Positions 60,390 to 64,000 of a DNA stretch of 64,000 nucleotides are shown one piece after another; the stretch's first letter is position 1; each line of letters begins with the position of its first letter. Under the pieces are notes generated by a model that saw nothing but the letters and a program-made list of their open reading frames with translations, searched no databases and was not told the DNA's origin. Where the stretch lies: positions 1-64,000 of the forward strand of contig NZ_VLNY01000016.1 of NCBI RefSeq assembly GCF_008297975.1, in the 5' to 3' direction. The stretch comes from Antrihabitans cavernicola. GTDB lineage: Bacteria; Actinomycetota; Actinomycetes; Mycobacteriales; Mycobacteriaceae. The position numbers and the translations under genes are program-made.

Positions 60390-61247
60390 ATGACGGCAAT
60401 GTGGTTTGGACTGGCAGTGATCGCACTCGTGGGTGCGGCTGTACTGCTGTACATCGACCGGATCCAGCACCAACGCGGTGGCAGGGTTCGGCAGATGTGG
60501 GCAAAGGCTCAAAATTTCACGTACACGGTGGAAGATCCGAATCTTCCCGCGACGTGGCGGCGCGCTGCGCTGGCCAAACAGGATTATCTGTCCGCGGTGG
60601 ACATCGTCAGCGGCATCCGGCGCGGTGAGCAGTTCTTTCTGTTCGATCTCGAGGACACCGCGACGATCGTTGCCGTCCGTCGCGAAATCGGCTCCGACGT
60701 GGACATCGATCTGCGGCTGAAGACCACACCGCCGCCCCGCGACGCCGACATGGAACTACTCGGCGGCATCGGCCCGCGCATCGTGTTCGCCACCAACCTC
60801 GAGATCGCCCGTCGAGTGTGCGATCAGCGAATGGTCGCGTTCACCGAAGGCCTGCCCGCGAAGCTGCAGATGCTGTGGAGCGAAGGCAACTGGACACTCG
60901 GCTCGCTCCCGATCACCGCGATGGGCCGCGACTGGGACGACGCGATCGATTCCGTTGCCCGCTTGTCCGGAATGTTGCATGTCCTCCCGCCGCCGCGCGA
61001 ACCCCGTGCGGGTCGCAGCGATCGCGGCGGCAACCACGATCCCGGCCGACCGCGCCCGCCGCAGACCGACCTGCGCGAACGCCCGGCACGGGTAGCGCCG
61101 CCGCGCGTTGCTCCACCGACCGGTGAACGCAGGCCGGTCGAAGGTTTTCCGCCGCCAGGCGAGCGAGGCCGTGCCCCAAGTCGGCCGCAAGATTTCGACG
61201 GCCCACCGACGCAAGCAGCAGAGCGCATCCGGCCCGATCTCGATTAG
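60390..61247 (+). CDS. Membrane-anchored protein, Rv0383c-like
   Basis: 285 residues. An N-terminal TM helix (AMWFGLAVIALVGAAVLLYID, residues 2-22) is followed by a folded domain (AALAKQDYLSAVDIVSGIRR, EDTATIVAVRREIGSDVDID, FATNLEIARRVCDQRMVAF) and a Pro/Arg-rich, probably disordered tail of about 80 residues. The position between clpB and pyrE matches mycobacterial Rv0383c. Function unknown. Confidence 0.72.
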   Translation: MTAMWFGLAVIALVGAAVLLYIDRIQHQRGGRVRQMWAKAQNFTYTVEDPNLPATWRRAALAKQDYLSAVDIVSGIRRGEQFFLFDLEDTATIVAVRREIGSDVDIDLRLKTTPPPRDADMELLGGIGPRIVFATNLEIARRVCDQRMVAFTEGLPAKLQMLWSEGNWTLGSLPITAMGRDWDDAIDSVARLSGMLHVLPPPREPRAGRSDRGGNHDPGRPRPPQTDLRERPARVAPPRVAPPTGERRPVEGFPPPGERGRAPSRPQDFDGPPTQAAERIRPDLD

Positions 61248-61271
61248 CGGTGCCCCGATAAGGTTCTGCCC

Positions 61272-62060
61272 ATGTCGCCCAACGCTGTTCGCCCAGTCGC
61301 ACTGGTCACCGGTCCCACGTCGGGTCTCGGCGAAGGATTTGCCCGCAAGCTCGCTGCCCGCGGCTACGACCTTGTCTTGGTCGCCCGCGACCAGCAACGA
61401 CTGGACGCCCTCGCCGCCGATCTGGAGAACCAGTACGGTGTTGGCGCCGAGGTGGTGGTCGCCGACCTCGGCACCGACGAGGGCCGCGCCGCTGTGTGCC
61501 GCAGGCTCGATCAGGGCGTCGAATTCCTGGTCAACAACGCAGGATTCGGCATCACCGGCGAATTCTGGACAGTCGATCCCGCGGTCCTGCAGAACCAACT
61601 CGACGTCAACGTCACCGCCGTGATGCAGCTGACCCGCGCTGCGCTGCCGTCGATGGTGGCAGCGGCGAACGGGCGGATCGTCAACGTGGCGAGCGTTGCT
61701 GGGCTGGTCGCGGGCCGCGGCTCCACCTATTCCGCGTCGAAGGCGTACGTCATCTCGTTCACCGAAGGTCTGGCAGGCGGCGTCGAGGGCACCGGCGTAC
61801 GGATGCAGGCACTGTGCCCCGGCTTCGTCCGCACCGAGTTCCACGAGCGCGCGGGTATCGAGATGAGCTCGATACCGTCGGCGATGTGGCTGAACGTGGA
61901 TCAGGTGGTCACGACCTCGCTGGACGATCTGGAGAAGGGCAAGGTCATTTCCATCCCTGGCATTCAGTACAAGGTGATCACGAGCGCGAGTCGCGTGATT
62001 CCGAAGTCGGCTGTGCGCAAGATCAACACATTGGTGGGCCGCGGTCGCGGCCGGACATAG
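61272..62060 (+). CDS. Short-chain dehydrogenase/reductase
   Basis: 262 residues. Rossmann TGPTSGLGEGFARKLAARGY (cofactor loop), VNNAGFG (NNAG motif), catalytic Ser in NVASVAGLV and YxxxK as YSASKAYV, with the usual SDR layout. The cofactor loop with ARDQQR suggests NADP preference. The substrate is unknown. It is likely co-transcribed with the gene before it (24 bp) and pyrE after it (9 bp). Confidence 0.9.
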   Translation: MSPNAVRPVALVTGPTSGLGEGFARKLAARGYDLVLVARDQQRLDALAADLENQYGVGAEVVVADLGTDEGRAAVCRRLDQGVEFLVNNAGFGITGEFWTVDPAVLQNQLDVNVTAVMQLTRAALPSMVAAANGRIVNVASVAGLVAGRGSTYSASKAYVISFTEGLAGGVEGTGVRMQALCPGFVRTEFHERAGIEMSSIPSAMWLNVDQVVTTSLDDLEKGKVISIPGIQYKVITSASRVIPKSAVRKINTLVGRGRGRT

Positions 62061-62069
62061 GAGTCGTAA

Positions 62070-62606
62070 ATGACCGCTAGGGACGAACTTGCCGCGCTGG
62101 TAAGGGAATTGGCGATCGTGCACGGGAAGGTGACGTTGTCGTCGGGCAAGGAAGCCGACTACTACGTCGATCTACGACGCGCAACGCTGCATCACAAGGC
62201 CGCTCCGCTGATCGGCTCGCTGTTGCGCGAACTGGTCGCCGACTGGGATTTCGACGCGGTCGGCGGGCTCACGATGGGTGCCGATCCGGTTGCGATGGCG
62301 GTGATGCATGCGCCGGGCAGGCCGATCGATGCGTTCGTCGTCCGTAAGGCCGCCAAGGCGCACGGTATGCAGCGGCAGATCGAAGGCCCCGACGTCGTCG
62401 GTAAGCGGGTGCTGGTCGTGGAAGACACGACGACGACGGGCAATTCGCCGCTGACGGCGGTGAAGGCGCTGCGCGATGTCGGTGCGATCGTGGTGGGCGT
62501 CGCCACGGTCGTGGACCGGGCGACCGGGGCGGATGCGGTGATCGCCGCGGAGGGGCTGGAGTACCGGTCGCTGCTTGGACTCGACGACCTGGGATTGGCG
62601 AATTAA
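62070..62606 (+). CDS. pyrE: Orotate phosphoribosyltransferase
   Basis: 178 residues, normal for actinobacterial PyrE. KVTLSSGKEADYYVDLRR at the substrate-binding region, and the PRPP-binding signature VLVVEDTTTTGNSPLTAV near residues 111-128. It converts orotate and PRPP to orotidine 5'-phosphate in de novo pyrimidine synthesis. Confidence 0.96.
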   Translation: MTARDELAALVRELAIVHGKVTLSSGKEADYYVDLRRATLHHKAAPLIGSLLRELVADWDFDAVGGLTMGADPVAMAVMHAPGRPIDAFVVRKAAKAHGMQRQIEGPDVVGKRVLVVEDTTTTGNSPLTAVKALRDVGAIVVGVATVVDRATGADAVIAAEGLEYRSLLGLDDLGLAN

Positions 62607-62657
62607 CCATTAGTTAGCCTGTAACGAACCAGTCGGCGAGCGAAGGATACGAAACCT

Positions 62658-63716
62658 GTGGTCAGCATTGCGGTCAACAAGGGACATGCGAACGTCGCGA
62701 TGCTCGGCATCGGCGCATACCGGCCGAAGCGAATCGTCAGCAACGAAGAGGTATGCCAGACCCTCGACTCGACGCCCGAGTGGATCTACGAGCGCAGCGG
62801 AATCCGTAACCGTCGGTGGATCAGCGGCGACGAGACCGCGAAGTCGATGGCGGTGGCGGCAGCAGAGCGGGCGCTGCGCAACAGCGGTATCGACAAGTCG
62901 CAGATCGGCGCCGTGATCCTGACGACCGGTAGCTGGAAGACGAAGATTCCGCACGGGGCGCCGCAGGTGGCATTCGAACTCGGGATCAACGGCCTGCCCG
63001 CATTCGATGTGGAATCGGGTTGCGGCGGCTTCGGTTATGGCCTCGGCGTCGCGACGGACATGATCCGGGCGGGCTCCGCGGAGTACGTGCTGGTGATCGG
63101 AACCGAGACGATGTCGGTGGTGATGGATCCGAAGGACCGCGGCACCGCGTTCATCTTCGCCGACGGTGCGGGTGCAGTTGTGGTCGGTCCTAGCGAGGAG
63201 AACGGCATCTCGCCGACCGTGTGGGGCAGCGACGGCGAGAACGCGGGCGCCATCTCGCAGAACTACGACATCCCTGAATACATGGACCGTGCCGAGGAGT
63301 TCCAGGGCAAGGATGCCGAGACGGATCCGGTCGGACGCATGGTGGTTCGGATGGAAGGCCCACGCGTATTCCGTTGGGCCGCAATCACGTTGCCGAAGGC
63401 GCTGTCGAGTGCGATCGAGCAGTCAGGTGTCGCGAAGGAAGATATCGAGGTCTTCGTTCCGCACCAGGCGAATGCCCGCATCAACGACCTGATGAAGGCC
63501 AATCTCGGCCTCGGCGAACATGTTCCGGTCGCCAACGACATCGAGAACACCGGGAACACGTCCGCTGCCTCGATCCCGCTGGCGATCGAAGAGATGCTGG
63601 TGACCGGCAAGGCCAAGGGCGGCCAGACGGCGCTGCTGCTCGCCTTCGGCGCCGGCCTCAGCTATGCGGGCCAGGTAGTAACTCTGCCGCCCGCGCCGAA
63701 GGAAGCCAGCTTTTAG
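62658..63716 (+). CDS. 3-oxoacyl-ACP synthase III-like thiolase-fold enzyme
   Basis: 352 residues. The catalytic triad of KAS III is complete: Cys in ESGCGGFGYGL (about 120), His in VPHQANARINDLM (about 268) and Asn in NTGNTSAASIPLA (about 298). The N-terminus (LGIGAYRPKRIVSNEEVCQT, WIYERSGIRNRRW) is typical of FabH-type condensing enzymes. No other FAS-II gene is adjacent, so it may make a specialised acyl product rather than housekeeping fatty acids. Its stop overlaps the convergent MFS gene (TTAG). Confidence 0.9.
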   Translation: MVSIAVNKGHANVAMLGIGAYRPKRIVSNEEVCQTLDSTPEWIYERSGIRNRRWISGDETAKSMAVAAAERALRNSGIDKSQIGAVILTTGSWKTKIPHGAPQVAFELGINGLPAFDVESGCGGFGYGLGVATDMIRAGSAEYVLVIGTETMSVVMDPKDRGTAFIFADGAGAVVVGPSEENGISPTVWGSDGENAGAISQNYDIPEYMDRAEEFQGKDAETDPVGRMVVRMEGPRVFRWAAITLPKALSSAIEQSGVAKEDIEVFVPHQANARINDLMKANLGLGEHVPVANDIENTGNTSAASIPLAIEEMLVTGKAKGGQTALLLAFGAGLSYAGQVVTLPPAPKEASF

Positions 63717-64000
63717 TCCCCGACTGTTATCGCTTCGGCTTCGTCGATGCTGTGCGGGGCAGGATCGTGATCGTCGATGTGCGCCAGCACCTTTCGGCCA
63801 CTGAGTAGGACGAACACCGCTGCCAACGTGCACGCCGCGCCGACCCAGAACGGGATGTGGATGCTGTGCTCGCCGAGCTTGCCCGCCAGGTACGGGGCGG
63901 CGGCACCGCCGACGAACCGCACGAAGCTGTAGGCGGCCGATGCCGTAGACCGCTCGACCGGTGAGCTGATCATCACGGTCTCGGTGATCAGGGTGTTGTT
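63713..64000 (-). CDS. MFS transporter, C-terminal part (truncated by the window edge)
   Basis: The minus strand is open from the window end to the stop at 63713. It ends in two TM helices (AAYSFVRFVGGAAAPYLAGKL and FWVGAACTLAAVFVLLSG) and a short acidic tail. The sequence before an internal Met (NNTLITETVMISSPVERSTA) is the penultimate cytoplasmic loop region of a 12-TM MFS protein. Substrate not determinable from this part. Confidence 0.8.
   Translation of the reverse strand, partial: NNTLITETVMISSPVERSTASAAYSFVRFVGGAAAPYLAGKLGEHSIHIPFWVGAACTLAAVFVLLSGRKVLAHIDDHDPAPHSIDEAEAITVGD

Noticed and set aside
1-64000. CRISPR arrays, rRNA genes, prophage, plasmid or conjugation genes
   Set aside because: No regularly spaced repeats, rRNA signatures or hallmark genes were seen anywhere in the window.

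Overview
This is a high-GC, gene-dense actinobacterial segment, most probably from a Nocardia/Rhodococcus-type member of the Mycobacteriales. The evidence is gene content and order: tRNA-Gly, dcd and a UDP-glucose dehydrogenase; an alanine/aspartate-type aminotransferase beside a heterodisulfide-reductase-like Fe-S protein; dnaK-grpE-dnaJ-hspR; type II flavohaemoglobins; clpB; and pyrE. The same genes lie in the dcd/dnaK/clpB/pyrE region of Mycobacterium tuberculosis. Species cannot be named from the sequence alone.

Layout. 1-120: the 5' part of an IS5-type transposase, cut by the window edge, abutting a DHA2 drug exporter. 118-10971: an accessory, regulator-rich stretch with five TetR regulators paired with an exporter, a metallo-beta-lactamase-fold hydrolase, a methyltransferase (apparently frameshifted) and a GT1 glycosyltransferase, plus a giant LuxR-type ATPase regulator. 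11-21 kb: secreted lipase, cholesterol-oxidase-like GMC flavoprotein with a partner of unknown function, UppP, a polytopic membrane protein, a CDF metal exporter, and a saccharopine-dehydrogenase-like/TetR/hydrolase operon. 21-32 kb: tRNA-Gly(CCC), VOC protein, dCTP deaminase, polyprenyl-phosphate sugar transferase, YdcF-like protein, UDP-glucose dehydrogenase, a membrane-anchored Hsp70-like protein coupled to a PAS protein, YibE/F, aminotransferase, monooxygenase, maleylpyruvate-isomerase-like protein. 32-43.6 kb: large Fe-S oxidoreductase with a repetitive tail, secreted protein, ArsR/SRPBCC pair, two tandem secreted S1 proteases, a second Hsp70-like anchored protein, and DipZ.

43.6-60 kb is a stress-response block. 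dnaK-grpE-dnaJ-hspR has a candidate ECF-sigma promoter (GGGAAC-N18-GTT) followed by two HspR-type inverted repeats. An eight-gene Asp23/AmaP-type envelope-stress operon has a similar promoter (GGGAAC-N17-GTT). clpB has such a promoter superimposed on an HspR box. Three flavohaemoglobin-family paralogues and an ArsR/CDF metal-efflux pair lie between. 59.5-64 kb: two membrane-anchored proteins, an SDR, pyrE, a ketoacyl synthase III-like enzyme and the 3' end of an MFS gene.

The most interesting items are the coupled Asp23/AmaP operon that contains a tiny HPD-motif (J-domain-like) protein, the shared HspR/ECF-sigma logic of dnaK and clpB, the two Hsp70-fold membrane proteins with proline-rich tails, the flavohaemoglobin array with a reductase-only member, and the IS element that appears to supply the stop codon of a drug exporter. 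No CRISPR array, prophage or complete mobile element was seen.
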